From contig NC_060063.1 of NCBI RefSeq assembly GCF_020283565.1, positions 20,774,720-20,838,719 on the forward strand: DNA of 64,000 nucleotides. Reading direction: 5' to 3'. Origin of the DNA: Trifolium pratense. Its lineage: Eukaryota; Streptophyta; Magnoliopsida; Fabales; Fabaceae. Below are positions 33,907 to 45,409 of the stretch, piece after piece (the first letter of the stretch is position 1; every line of letters begins with the position of its first letter). The position numbers and the translations under genes are program-made. The notes beneath the pieces are model-generated. The model saw nothing but the letters and a program-made list of their open reading frames with translations, ran no database searches and was not told the origin of the DNA.

Positions 33907-36289
33907 GAGAATTTATTTTTCTCTGATGTGTGAGAATTCATTTTCCTCTGTATATGGGAGTTTATTTCTCCCTTTGTGCTTTAAAGGAGAAAGAAGCTAT
34001 GAGAAGTATTACTAGCTCCTGACATTATTATCTCTGCTGGTGTGAATGTTGTTGATTCCACAAACACAATTATAGATGTTCTTGTTGCTGATGTATCTCA
34101 GACAAAAGATGCTATTGGTTCTGTTGTTGATAAATCAAAACAAACTGTTCCTGAAAAGGATGTTGTGACAGACGTTGACACATCTGTGGACCAACCTAAG
34201 GCTGATGTTACTATTAACCTGTTCAAGAAACTGCTGTGGTGAAAGATGTTGGGACATCTATTGACCCATCTGACTCATCTGATGAAGAAACAGGGTCTGA
34301 TGAAGAGAATTCTACTGAGGTTGAAGAAGGGTCTCTCAGTCTAAAGAAAGGCATCAAACTGTGCCACTTAATGAAGAAGTGGTTGAAGAACATGTATGAG
34401 GTTATTGTGCTTGCTAGTAAGAAGAGATAGAGTCTGAACAGAAAGGAAGCACCTTCAAGTAACTCTGAGTATAATGTTGAGGAGGATGTACCAGACATCA
34501 CACCCTCTGCCTCAAAGAAAAAGTCTGGTGGGAAAAAGATCCCTCAGAATGTGCTTGTTGCTCTCTGTGGCAATGTTTCCTTTCATCGTGCTTCCTTTGC
34601 ACAAAGATGGGATCATGTGTACAAGGGGAGTTTCTGTTAGATGGATGTTGCGTGCCCTGATTGGAAGACCACGTGCTTTGATACCATGCTGGAAGAACCT
34701 GTGCTAGAAGCTGTGCTACCATATGTTGCAACATCTTTGCTAACATGTGACGTATTTTGTGATTGCTCATATTCGCTCTGATACCACGCTAGATAAATAT
34801 GTTGAAACATCTTTGCTAACATGTGCTATGTGTTGTGCTATTATGTGTTGAAACATCCTTGTTGTCAATGCTCTGATACCATACCGGAGGAACCTGTGCT
34901 ATCTGATGTGCTACTAGATGGTGAAACATCTTGGTCATCATGTTGAAAATTTTGTGCTGATGAAGTGTGATATGTTTTATGTTATTTGATGATGACTCCA
35001 CTGCTGATTTATATCTGATGAGGTATGTATCCCATGGTGTTGTCTTCGTTTGTAGTAGCTTTGTGCACTATGTTCCTGGATATATCTACTATTGTACTCT
35101 TTGATTAATGCATGAAGACCCTATTTTGTCTAAACTTCTGACTAAAAAGGGAAGTAGTTTAGTAGTTGGTAGGCATGATATGATTTACTGCTAATGTCTG
35201 TTGTGCTACCTGATGTTGACACATATGCATGCTCTTTTAGTGGTTGGATGTGTTCTACTATATGATGTGGTATCTGATGCTTAAACATCTGCTAATCTGA
35301 GTGGTGTAGTATTGAATCTGCGTTGCTGTATGCTTATGTGCTGATATGGATGATAAAATTGAGGGGGAGTAAGAATTGTTTTCTGATGATCATTCTGATA
35401 AGCATGTGTCAATGTATTTGGAGGGAGTAAAATTAATTTTTGCTCTGATTCTGAGTTTGAGGGGAAGTAGCATAATGCAGTAAGTAGTTACTATTCTGTT
35501 GTGCAAAGCTCTATTTGTTTGCTCCGGATGATGTCCTGCCATATGTTGGAACATCCTGAATGCATGAGAACTTATTTTTCTCCGCTATGTGAGAATTTAC
35601 TCTTCCCAACTGCTACTTTGTGGTTTGCTTAAGGAGTTGCGATCTGTGATGTGTTTTGTGTGCGGTAGCAGTATGTGATGTATGGTATCTGATGATTATA
35701 TGATGTGGAGCATAATGTTGAGGACATTTGCCTTTTCTGTTGGTACGTGATGTAATGCTTCTGCTATTTCAAGACTATGGATTGCTAGATACTAATATAT
35801 GAATCTGTTATGCTCTGATATTCTGTACTATGGATTTCTGTGATGTTCATTACTATTGCCCTATGCACGAAGTTTTGTTTGGCATATTTTGTGGCTAAAA
35901 AGGGGGAGTAGTATGTTTGGTATGTTTGTGTTTTTCTGCTACTTTATAATGTTGTAGCCTGTCTATGAAGAAGTAGTAGTGTGTGTTGTGACATGCATGA
36001 ATTCAGGGGGAGTGATGTATTCAGGGGGAGCAAAAGTAAAGTTTATCTGATATGATATTAAGGGGGAGAGTAATGCAATATCAATTTCTCTGCCTATGTG
36101 TGCTTAATGTATGGATGTTATGATGCGCTACAAAATGTTAAAACATCTTGATGCTGATGTGGGAATTTATTTTTCCCAAGTGTGCTTGTGAGAGTTTATT
36201 TCTCTCTACTGAAGGATGAAGCTAAGTATGTTATGATTCCGCTGCTGTGTATGCCTCTGATGGTTTATGGTAAAGTTTATTTCTTTACC
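33907..36289 (+). repeat. Dispersed hairpins with a constant TTTATTT loop (copia internal)
   Basis: GAGAA/TTCTC at 33907-33923; GGGAG/CTCCC at 33956-33972; GAGAA/TTCTC around CTTATTT at 35566-35582; GGGAA/TTCCC at 36161-36177; GAGAG/CTCTC at 36190-36206; GGTAAAG/CTTTACC at 36269-36289. A further GAGAA/TTCTC is at 32663-32679, and a variant GGTGAAG/CTTTACC at 30879-30898. The loop is constant and the arms change in a complementary way. Confidence 0.75.
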
Positions 36290-36461
36290 CTGTGCGTTAT
36301 TTTCATTTGAGGAATTCTTTTGGAAGTAACATAGAAGATGTTCTACCTTCCTTCATATTTGTGTGCTCACGTTGACTTGAAGGATTGTATGGTTTTTAAA
36401 TCTCTCTATGCTAATTAATGGGCTGAAGTTGTTTTAGCCAAAAATTGCCAAAGGGGGAGAT
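35361..36461 (+). other. Cluster of polypurine tracts upstream of the copia 3' LTR
   Basis: GAGGGGGAGTAAG (35361), GAGGGAGTAAA (35421), GAGGGGAAGTAG (about 35459), AAGGGGGAGTAG (about 35899), CAGGGGGAGTG (about 36004), CAGGGGGAGCA (about 36022), AAGGGGGAGAG (about 36061) and the LTR-proximal AAAGGGGGAGATT (about 36449-36461). Multiplied PPT-like motifs are a known Sirevirus hallmark. Only the last is positioned to prime plus-strand synthesis. Confidence 0.7.
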
Positions 36462-37785
36462 TGTTGGATATTTGTGTGTTGGCCTCATTTTGCTAAAACA
36501 AATATACAAGCAAGATGTTGGACCAAATGTTTCAACATGTTGGGTACAAAAGATGTTGGACCAAATGTTGTAACATGTTTGGGTACGACAGTCAGATTGC
36601 CCAAATCTCGCGCATTTATTACACGTATCTGCTATATATGGAAATCCACTCTACAAACGTGTATATCAAGATTTGATCTGATCAAGACGTTATCAGTGAA
36701 GATATGTTCTTATCAAGACTTAATGGAATGATTCAACACATTGTTTATTTCCTAAAGAGGATCAACTATTTTAGGAAAGTTTTTATTAAGGTCTGATTTG
36801 CTTAGCTGGACGTGACTCAAAGACCAGCTGTGTTCTGAAGGTTATCTTGGAAGATCAGGAGCGTGCTAGCTCTGTCTATATAAAGAAGACTCAAGGCCAA
36901 GATTTTAATCAACCGAAACCATTGTTTCATCAAAGATGTAGTCTTTAGGGTTTCGTGTCTTTAAGCCACTCTCTAGGAGAGTTGGTGTAAGTGAACCACT
37001 CGGGTTGTGAGATGGTCACTATGTCCTCACTCAGAAACCTTTAGGTAATGAGTTGAGTATTGTAATATCTCTGAAGCTTTTAAGCAAGGAGATAATGTTT
37101 GTATTTTTAATTGTGATTCTTACTTGTGGATTCTATAACACGAGTTAAGAACTGAGTTTGTTATTGTAAGGTTACTCCTAAGCTTTGAAGTACGGAGTTT
37201 ACCGTGTGTGATTCACTTGAAGCTTTTAAGCAAAAGTGAAGTGTTGTCTTGGCAAGTTGTCGCCACATCTTTCCCAACATTTTATAAACAACACAGGTTG
37301 TGTTGAGTGAGTGGAAGTGAGATGGGATCTCATGTCTAGGAGTTCCTAGGCAGAAGTTGCATGAGTAGTGTCGAGGTCATAAGGCGTAAACCTAGGATTT
37401 GCTGGAGGTCTTAGTGTAAGACGTAAACCGAGGGTTTGCTGGAGGTCTTAGTGTAAGACGTAAATTCAAAGGGTTTGCTGGAGGTCTTAGTGACTAGATC
37501 TATTAGTGGATTTCCTTCCTGGATTGGTATCCCCCAGAGTAGGCAGGTTGGCTGAACTGGGTTAACAATTTCCTGTGCAGTTTATTTACTTGTTGATTTT
37601 ATTATGTTTCGTAAGATGTTACAACATTAAGTATGACATTCTCTTTAAATTGAATGTTGGAACATCTGATAAAACATTATTTCTCAGTATCCGTTTTAAT
37701 GTTATATGCCTTGCCGTGTTATTCATGTCAGACCAGATGTCTCGACATTCTATACAACATCTGGTTCTGCTATACCAGAATTTCA
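36462..37785 (+). repeat. Copia 3' LTR (1324 bp)
   Basis: Same length and, as far as I can read, same sequence as 28541-29864; followed by the target duplication GTTTT. Confidence 0.92.
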
Positions 37786-39928
37786 GTTTTGTTTTCTGGA
37801 AACTTAACCATTCGATCCGTCTTTTCGAGACGAAGAGTTTGGCGTATGGCTCGTCTCGATCGAATGAGAATTGAATGAGTTATGGCCATTTTGGTTTGAA
37901 AACCGTTTTGCCGAGAATTGTGTTTAAAAGGGGTTAAACAGTTGTGGACTGTCGTGAAAACGTTTTAGTTCCGTACGCGCGAAAAATATTTTGTTATACG
38001 TCGGACTTGTTGTTTTAAAAGGATTTTGGAAACTTATAAATTGAGGTATAAGTTGTTAAAAAGAGATTTTCTTTTGAAAACGGTTTAAAAATAGTTGGTT
38101 TTATTTAACGACGTTTTTGCGATGAAAACTATTCTTCGAGGTGTTTGTGTTTCAAAAAGAGTTGTTTTGAAAACTATTTGAGCCTAGTAGTTGTGAGAGA
38201 GCAATTTTAGGACTTGAACCCGATAGTCGCCGAGTTAGGGCTTATTGGAGAAATCGTGTAGAGTATGTTTTAACATAGTGGAACTATGTTTTGTTGAAGG
38301 TTAAGAGCGTTAACCGAGACTGTGGGACTTCGTCGTGAGCGACGGTTTTCGTGCGCGTAGAGTGTGTTGATTTTTGTTGGAAGCTTTGCCGAGGTAAGGG
38401 CACCTTCTTACTTCCGTATTAAATTCCGTCGATAGCATAGTTGTATGCTTGTTGTTGTGAATGCTTTGTGTGTTTGTTTGTGCACTATTTGTGAGTGCTT
38501 GGCATGTTTGTATTATGTATTCTCGATATGAGTTCGTGATGAATACATGAGGTTACTTGTCTGACATAGTATTTGATGAAATATATGTGTTGACATGCTT
38601 GTTGGGAGATTACATATGATTGTGATAATATATGTATTGTTGTTGCATTGGTATAGATAAGGGTATCGTATGCTCATGCGTCCATGGTAAGAGGTGGTTG
38701 CGGGAGTGGACCACGGGGTGTGATTGCGAGAGTGGGTCCACCCAAATGGTTGAGGGATTTTATGGGGTTTAATAAGTGGTTGCGGGAGTGGACCACGAGG
38801 TGTGGTTGTGTGAGTGGAGTACTTAATCCTACGGGATTCTTGGTGAGCGGAGCTTGGTATTTGGCTGAGTGACTATACCGGTAAGTCGGTATTCGATCTG
38901 TAGTGATTGTACCGCAGTTGTTCTAGTCGGTATTCGATCTGTAGTGATTGTACCGCAGTTGTTCTAGTCGGTATTCGATCTGTAGTGATTGTACCGCAGT
39001 TGTTCTAGTCGGTATTCGATCTGTAGTGATTGTACCGCAGTTGTTCTAGTCGGTATTCGATCTGTAGTGATTGTACCGTAGTTGTTAAAGTCGGTATTCG
39101 ATCTGTAGTGGTTGTACCTCAGTTGATAGTGTCGATGATTTGTCTGAGTGACTTCACCCGGTGTTTGGTACTTTGTCTGAGTGTGGTTAGATTCCGAGGT
39201 TTATGCGTGTGATTTAACCAGTGGCGGTTATCACCTTTATTCATTAGAGGTTTGCGAGACCAGTGGCGGTTGTCGCCTTGCTTGCGTTAGAGGGTTGTGA
39301 AACCAGAGGGGTTGTCGCATTCATTGCATTAGAGTATGTGTGCACTTTATTTATTCTTCTTGGTGTGAGGATGTGATAAGTGTTTACCGCTTTCTATTCT
39401 GGTATGTGTATTCGGTATTTTATTACTTGTTTCCAGTTGGTGACCCTTATTTTGCATGCCATATCGCGGGCTCCTCCCACCCCCAGACGATGGAGCGCCA
39501 TCTGAGACCGTAGGCCGTGTGGACGGCGAGGACTTCGTGGACTATCCCGGAGTGTAGAGAGTAGCGCTTGTTAGGCTACATTTTGGTTAGGCTTAGGGCC
39601 TAGTTTGTATTTTGGATGACTGTATGTCTTATACATTAATACTCAGACATGTTTAGTGCCTTTTGGCCTTGTGATATATTCGGTTCATAACTCGTGTCTT
39701 TTGGTTGATGAACTTAATGTATCCGCCGTATGTAAATTATTCAGGTACACACTTTGCTTCGAGGAAGCCCTGTAATATAATGTGTTGATGTTATATTTAT
39801 TTTCTATTGAATGACGAATTGCCGAGATAGCTGCGGGCGTTCACGCGCGCCATTTTATTTAAGCGTGTTGTTTTAAAAAAAAAATAATACCCCTTTTTAT
39901 GCTTTGAAAAATGGGGTGTTACATTTTG

Positions 39929-42603
39929 GATTTTGTGGATTAGTGAGCCGAGAAAACGAGAGTTTAGTGAGCGTAAGTTCAAAACCGTAGCAGAGCACCC
40001 AGATTTTTGGATGTGCTCGCTAGGCGAAGAATGAACCTCGCTGAGTCTCGCTAAGTCTTGCTAAATCATGTGAATGTTTTTGACTTGTCTCGCCGGGAGC
40101 TCGCTAGCTTTTGCTAAGCGAGGGAGCCAGACAAGAATTTTATTTTGTTGATGTTGTATCCTAAGTTGATTGGATGTGAAATTCTTGCCTTCTTGTGTTT
40201 GTTAGGACTAGAATAAATGTGAATATGAATTATTGCTATGCAATGTTCATTTTTCTTTTGTTGTTTTGATTTCCTAACTTTGAGAAGTGAGGGAAGTATA
40301 AGTTACTTGGATGCTTGCATGATTTTGTGTGAGTGTTTAGGTATCGTGGGTTAGGTTTTGTCCCTTGTATGCGACATGCGTGTAAACGATGTCGATACTA
40401 GTTTCTTCTTAGGAAGAATATGTTTAGAGACGATATAACCGTTAGGTGTGAGCACCAGAAGTTATAGTGGAAGAGTGTAGGTGGGTTTGAGATAAGTGGG
40501 GGAGAAGGTTATGTCCCTCCGAGATGTTTCGAACGTGAGAAGATGAGATGAGTAGAGATGTTCTTGAAGCGGAATATTCAGGAAGTGGTGACGTTGTTCG
40601 AAGTGGAATGAATGGGAGCAACGAGTTGTGAGAAACTACTAGAAGAGAAGTTGTCGGACCAAGTGTTTCGTCGTGGGCGTTAGTGAGATTGGTTAAGTGA
40701 GATGAAGAGTATTCAGAACGGTTGGAGATCGTGTGTTGCACTAAAAGTATGGAGGCGTGTTTTGTGGACCAAAGTTGAAGTACATGTTTGATCGAAGGAG
40801 TCGAATATGAGGAAGAGGGAGTGATTAAGATTCTTGAGGAGGTGATGATTTTGAAGTAAGTAGTCATCCAAGTGGATCGGATGTTGTACCGGATTCTCGA
40901 GTAAGAAGTTTTACGTGAGTCGTGCATGTGATAATAAGTTGAATTGGTTGAACAATTCAGAGTTTTAAGTCTAGTGTGTTAGGTGATTTTCAGAAGAGAT
41001 TTGAGAAGCTTAGAGAAAGAGATGTGAAGATTAGTGAACCGTTGGTGTTAATTAATCGATGAAGGGAAGTAGGTTTTAAAGTAGATGAGAATGGAATTAA
41101 GAAATATCATAATAGGATTGGTATGCTTGTTGAATCGTTGGAAGTAAGAGTTGTATGAGTAGTCGAGTTAATTCGAAGATGGAAGTAGGATAACAATTCA
41201 AAGGATTTTGTGAGAGACTTGTCGAAGAGAGAATAATTGGATTTGGATAATGACCGGACAATTAGTGTCGCATGTTGAATGAGAACGTAGAGTCTTGGAG
41301 GTTGAGATGAAGCTAAGTGAGTAGTAACGTCTTAGAATGATTAGAAATAAGAAAGTTAGCCGTTGAAGAACGTGGTGAGAATGAGTAATACGAAGGCATG
41401 TTGGAAGTGACTTGTGTTAGGTGAGAGTTGCGAAAAGGATTACCGCACACATGAGTAGATGTTGTGTTTGAACACATATAGTAAGAAGTTGAAGGCGATG
41501 CCTAAGGTAAGTGTCGGAGAGCATTTTGTAGTGCCCACAAGATAAGAGTGAGTAAGTATTTACTAGGAAATTTGAATTCATGGAATGGAAGAGTCGGTAG
41601 AGACTAGTTTTGTTAGATGCATCGTGGATGTTGATGTAGTATGGTCGTAATCGGTGACAATGAAGTAAAGGATTTTAAATTGTTTCATCATGGATGATGG
41701 AACGGTAGTGATTTGGTGTATAACTTAAAATGTATTTTTGGACGAGAATTTTGGAAATTTTCTAGAAATGTCATGTTGGGAGTAGACAAGGAGTCGCTAA
41801 TAAGAATACTAAGACAAAGAGTTGATATTGGAAGACCTTGTACCTTATATTAGAATTTAATGGATGGAGTTAGATCGTATGGAGAACATTTGGAGCTTGT
41901 GGATTAAATTCAAGAGTTTGATTTTGGTATCGAATGTACTAAGGAGAAGTTTAAAGACAGCTATCCATAGAGAGATGATGATTAGTAGAGGTTAGAATTG
42001 AATAAGAACCGATGGGTGAATAAACAGAGAATAGTATACTTGTTGCAATGCAAGATGATTTGTGGGCGAATTGAAGATGTCGTTTTGGAACCAATGAGAT
42101 AGAAGTGATGATTGTTGGAATTGAATTATCGAGTAATATGTTTGGAATAAAATTCGAATATGAATAAGTGATGTAACACGGTTAAGTGACTCATGAGGGA
42201 ATCAGAGACTTCTAGGATTTGTGGAGTTGTGGAGTATTCCACGGGAGTATCTTTAGGAGTGTGTTTGATTAGTTGTACTTGTTGTGGGTAGCATTATACG
42301 TACCGTAGAATGTGAGTTTATGGATGTTTCGTACGAAGTGGATGTTTTAGCGGTTTGATAAGAATGGTTTGTGCCGATATCATGATTGTTGAATATTTAT
42401 CGACAAATTGAGGAACTGGCCGTCCTTGATCTCTTGTTGATAAATGGACAAAAATTGTGTTGGTTGGGATAAACTAATTTTGTCAAACTTAGTAATGTGT
42501 AGCGTTTTGAGCGTTTTGTTGGATGGTCGAATACAGGAGTTATCCGGAGTTGTTTTAGTTGCGTAATTTTCGAGGGCGAAAATCCTTTTAAGTAGGGGAG
42601 AGT
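39929..42603 (+). other. E2 internal region, 3' part
   Basis: No recognisable protein domain on either strand; the 161-codon minus frame 40442-40927 is GA/CT-rich and resembles nothing. TCGCT/AGCGA-type motifs near 40015-40130 recur in E3 (about 49990-50450). Block 42377-42450 resembles E2a 26745-26815. The pre-PPT hairpin ATTTTCG-AGGG-CGAAAAT (42566-42583) is followed by a purine tract AAGTAGGGGAGAGT up to the LTR. Confidence 0.7.
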
Positions 42604-44788
42604 TGTAACGACCCAAATTTATTATTCACTATTTAAGTGTTTAATTATTTGGTGATGTGGTTTTAAGTAAGATAGTAACTTTAAGTTATTTATCGAGAGT
42701 TTTTAGTTAACGCGCGAGTTAGTGAGAGTTAACGCGAGTTGGGCCAAGTTAGTGGGCTTGAGGCCCAATGGGCCTTGTCTCATGAGTGGGGGGCGCTACT
42801 TATAGCCCATTTGAGAGAGAAAGTTTCATTTTTGGTTGTTCTTGGAGAGAGCTAGAGAGAAGGAAGAGAAGAGGAGAGCTAGGGCAAGCTTGGAGGAGAG
42901 ATTCGAGGAGCAATCTTGGTGAGTTCGTCGATCTAAGGTAAGAGAGTAGATTTCATATTCGTGGGTGACCCGAGGAAGGGGAGAATGTCGATTTCTCCTC
43001 ACCCGAACTTCCTCCACCCCATTTTCGTTTTAGCTTGGAATGGATTTTATTGATGGAAATCGTTCCTAAGGTTCTTAATATGTTTAACATGCTTTTAACA
43101 TGATTAATGAACGGATTTAATGATTAAAAAACGAGTTTATGAAAGATTAAACTCAAGAACTTTGTGTTCTTGAGAGTTTTGATGAAAAAGTGTTCAATCT
43201 TTGCTTTTTCGATGTTTATAATGTAGATCTGAGAAATGGACTGTCATTTTGTGTTCATCCATGTTTGTTATGCTTGAATACAAACTCTTTTGGGATTTAT
43301 AACATGAAAAATGGGATTTTTGGGCGTTTTTGTGTAGAAAACGCAAGTATTCCGCCCCAAGCGCAAGAATTTTCGCCTGAAACGGCAGAACAGAGAGTAA
43401 CCAGTCTTTTAGCAGTTTTTCTGCCCCAGGCGTAAATATTTCCGCCTCAGGCGAAAATACTGCAGATTTCACAAATTTTCATCTGCTGTCTTCCTTTGCA
43501 TGTATTTTCGAATCAGTGTCTTATTCTTACATGATTGTTGATGCATGTTGATGCTTATAATGCTCATTGCTAATCGTTAATTGATTGTTAATCATGTATG
43601 AAGTATAAATGAAGTATATTAAGGTGTTAATCAACTTAATAAAGAAGGATATTAGAATTATGTTATTCTAATAATGACGTATATTAAGGTATAGTGTTAT
43701 CTTAATAAAGAAGTAATGTTGGATAGTGTTCCACAATAGTAAAGGAAGAGCTTAATGCTAATTAAAATGATTGTGAGTGAATTCATGAAAAACATATACA
43801 TGCACTCATGAATATATGTGATATTGGATATTCCAATAAAGAAGGATATCGGATTATATTTATCCGATAAAGAAGGATATTAGAGGTGAGATACTCTAAT
43901 AAAGAAGATGGTACCACATGCATTAGAGGTGTCTAGAGGACATAGCATGAATGTGAAGCATTAGATTGCATTAGGGATTATGTGTGCATTTTATGATAAA
44001 TGATGTTTGACACATACTTGGTAAATGTTGATTGTTAATCCGTATGTGAGGAGCAGAGTCCGTCATGACTATAAAATGAACAACGCAGGGTCCGTCATGA
44101 CCATAATCTGAACAATGTATTTGTGGTGTTAGATTACATTAGGAACTTTATGTATATTCCTATTTGTAATTGAGTTATATGATGTTTGTTGATGTTTTGG
44201 TATTGTCCGAGACGACGTGAAACTATATGTTTGGTGTATTTTGTGGATGATTGATTATGTGATAATTGTTGACGTATAAGTGATGTTTGAATTATAATTT
44301 GTTTGGTAGATTATAATGGAATGATAGATGTTGGTGAATATGTATAGATGTATGATATATGCATGAATATTGAGAAGTGTTTAAGTACCCTTTACTTAGA
44401 CTTATATTTTGAGTATGTTGTCTAACTCTCTTTTATGTGTTATGTGTTGGACCGTTGGGGGTCCAGATTTTACAGGATTTTGTGGTATTCGATGTCGAGT
44501 CGTCGGTGAAGCTCCGCTCTAATTGTGACACGGGAAAAGGGGTTTTATGTTGTATATAGAGTCATTCATGACTCATGTATTTAGATTGGAAAAATGTATC
44601 TTTTATAAGGGAATTTATATTGTATAAAACGAGTTTTTATTAAATAATCATGTTAGTATTATTTTGTAAAGAGGAGTGTAATACCTAGAACTAATATTCT
44701 ATAACTTAAATTGCAATTTTTCGTTGCGTATTTTTGAAAAAGATTTAATAAAGGTTGAATTAATTAAATAATGGGTTCGGGTGTTACA
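42604..44788 (+). repeat. E2 3' LTR
   Basis: Matches 19025-21208 with a small number of substitutions (for example near 42711, 43245, 43422). Donor-like AAG|GTAAG at 42937/42938. Hairpin array at about 43619-43900. Confidence 0.92.
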
Positions 44789-45114
44789 GGATACCAATCC
44801 AGGACAGATGTCATACACGATGTCTAGGACAACTGTGTAGATTGCCAGATTTCTCAGACAATTAGTTTGACAACTTGATCGCAGGATCAATTTAATTATA
44901 TTGAAGTAAAATACTAAAAATAATAACGACACAAGTAATTGTTAACCCAGTTCAATGCAAACCACACCTACTCTAGGGGATACCAATCCAGGAAGAGAAA
45001 CTCACTACTATGAATTAATACTTAGTCTTACAACGCATACCAAAACCTATTGATATGTATGCCTTTTCTTAATCCTAGTGGTTTGGGACCAGACCCACAG
45101 GTTATGCGTTTTTA
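44789..45114 (-). repeat. Sirevirus-like LTR fragment, minus strand (second part), internally duplicated
   Basis: Resumes with the GGATA duplication. About 190 bp of 18840-19024 then reappear (about 44804-44990) before the sequence continues as in host copy B (63530 onward). A local tandem duplication therefore existed in this LTR in copy A but not in copy B. The end near 45060-45114 is not well defined. Confidence 0.65.
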
Positions 45115-45409
45115 GCTGTTCAAGTGTTGGTGAAGCTCCTCTCTGATTGCGACATGGGAAAAAGGGGTTTTACGTGTATATAAAGTCTACTTATTTAGGT
45201 TGTTTTGTATATTTAAAGAGTACAATATTTGATTCAATAATTTCTATAAACATGGTTTTACTAAATTAAATACAATAGTATTATTTTTGTAAAGAAGATT
45301 GTAATACCTAGAACCAATGTTTATAAATAACTTTCAATTTTTCCGTTCGTATTTCTGAAAAAGAGTTAATAAAGGTAGAATCACTACAATAATGGGTTTG
45401 GGTGTTACA
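45115..45409 (+). repeat. Diverged E2-type LTR 3' end fragment
   Basis: GGTGAAGCTCC...TCTGATTG, then ...GGGTTTGGGTGTTACA at 45409, similar to the last 290 bp of the E2 LTR but with many differences. Host sequence starts directly after. Confidence 0.7.

Larger units (their letters stand above)
29865..36461 (+). pseudogene. Copia internal region: degenerate, envelope-like fragments
   Basis: No ORF above 120 codons. Around 31070-31220, 33370-33555 and 34042-34640 short frames read as Asp/Val/Thr/Ser/Glu-rich segments with repeated DVxTS motifs, then at 34500-34640 a shifted frame with a basic, Pro-containing stretch. These resemble the envelope-like ORF of legume Sireviruses but are broken by several stops and frame changes. 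Gag, protease, integrase and RT are not recognisable. ATGTT-NN-AACAT palindromes and TTTATTT-loop hairpins are scattered through it. Confidence 0.6.
28541..37785 (+). mobile_element. Copia/Sirevirus-type element with identical LTRs, no intact pol
   Basis: 1324-bp LTRs 28541-29864 and 36462-37785, TGTTGGATAT...AATTTCA, with no difference seen on reading. Target duplication GTTTT (28536-28540, 37786-37790), confirmed by the uninterrupted site in the E2a 5' LTR near 23411. PBS TGGTATCAGAGCAGG at 29867. PPT AAAGGGGGAGATT ends at 36461. The internal 6.6 kb has only short frames and no RT, RNase H or integrase motif that I can find, but several purine tracts and envelope-like pieces typical of Sireviruses. 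It is the youngest insertion here and probably moved in trans. Confidence 0.9.
22117..39923 (+). mobile_element. E2a: coding-depleted relative of E1 (Ty3), carrying a copia insertion
   Basis: LTRs 22117-25771 and 27241-39923 (the latter interrupted by 28541-37785) start TGTAAGACCCG and end GTGTTACA. Target duplication TTTTG at 22112-22116 and 39924-39928. The PBS region and the 3' third of the LTR (for example around 25280-25440) closely match E1, and the pre-PPT hairpin is identical to E1's. The internal region is only 1.47 kb. I infer a non-autonomous derivative of E1-like elements that depended on their proteins. Confidence 0.92.
27241..39923 (+). repeat. E2a 3' LTR, split by the copia element
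   Basis: 27241-28540 and 37791-39923 together equal 22117-25771 apart from substitutions, five fewer 41-bp units, and a 14-bp duplication (near 23912) missing near 38283. Donor-like AAG|GTAAC at 28089/28090. Net length without the insertion is about 3433 bp. Confidence 0.9.
19025..44788 (+). mobile_element. E2: non-coding Ty3-type LTR element hosting E2a and a copia element
   Basis: LTRs at 19025-21208 (2184 bp) and 42604-44788 (2185 bp) start TGTAACGACCC and end GTGTTACA. Perfect target duplication GGATA (19020-19024, 44789-44793). PBS TGGTATCAGAGCC at 21211. Without the nested E2a the internal region is about 3.6 kb (21209-22116 plus 39929-42603) and has no recognisable gag or pol. It must have moved with proteins from another element. 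LTR divergence is low (scattered substitutions), so the insertion is recent. E3 and E4 are relatives. Confidence 0.93.

Noticed and set aside
40442..40927. 161-codon minus-strand frame in the E2 interior
   Set aside because: Low-complexity antisense of a purine-rich strand, no recognisable domain, no counterpart in E3.
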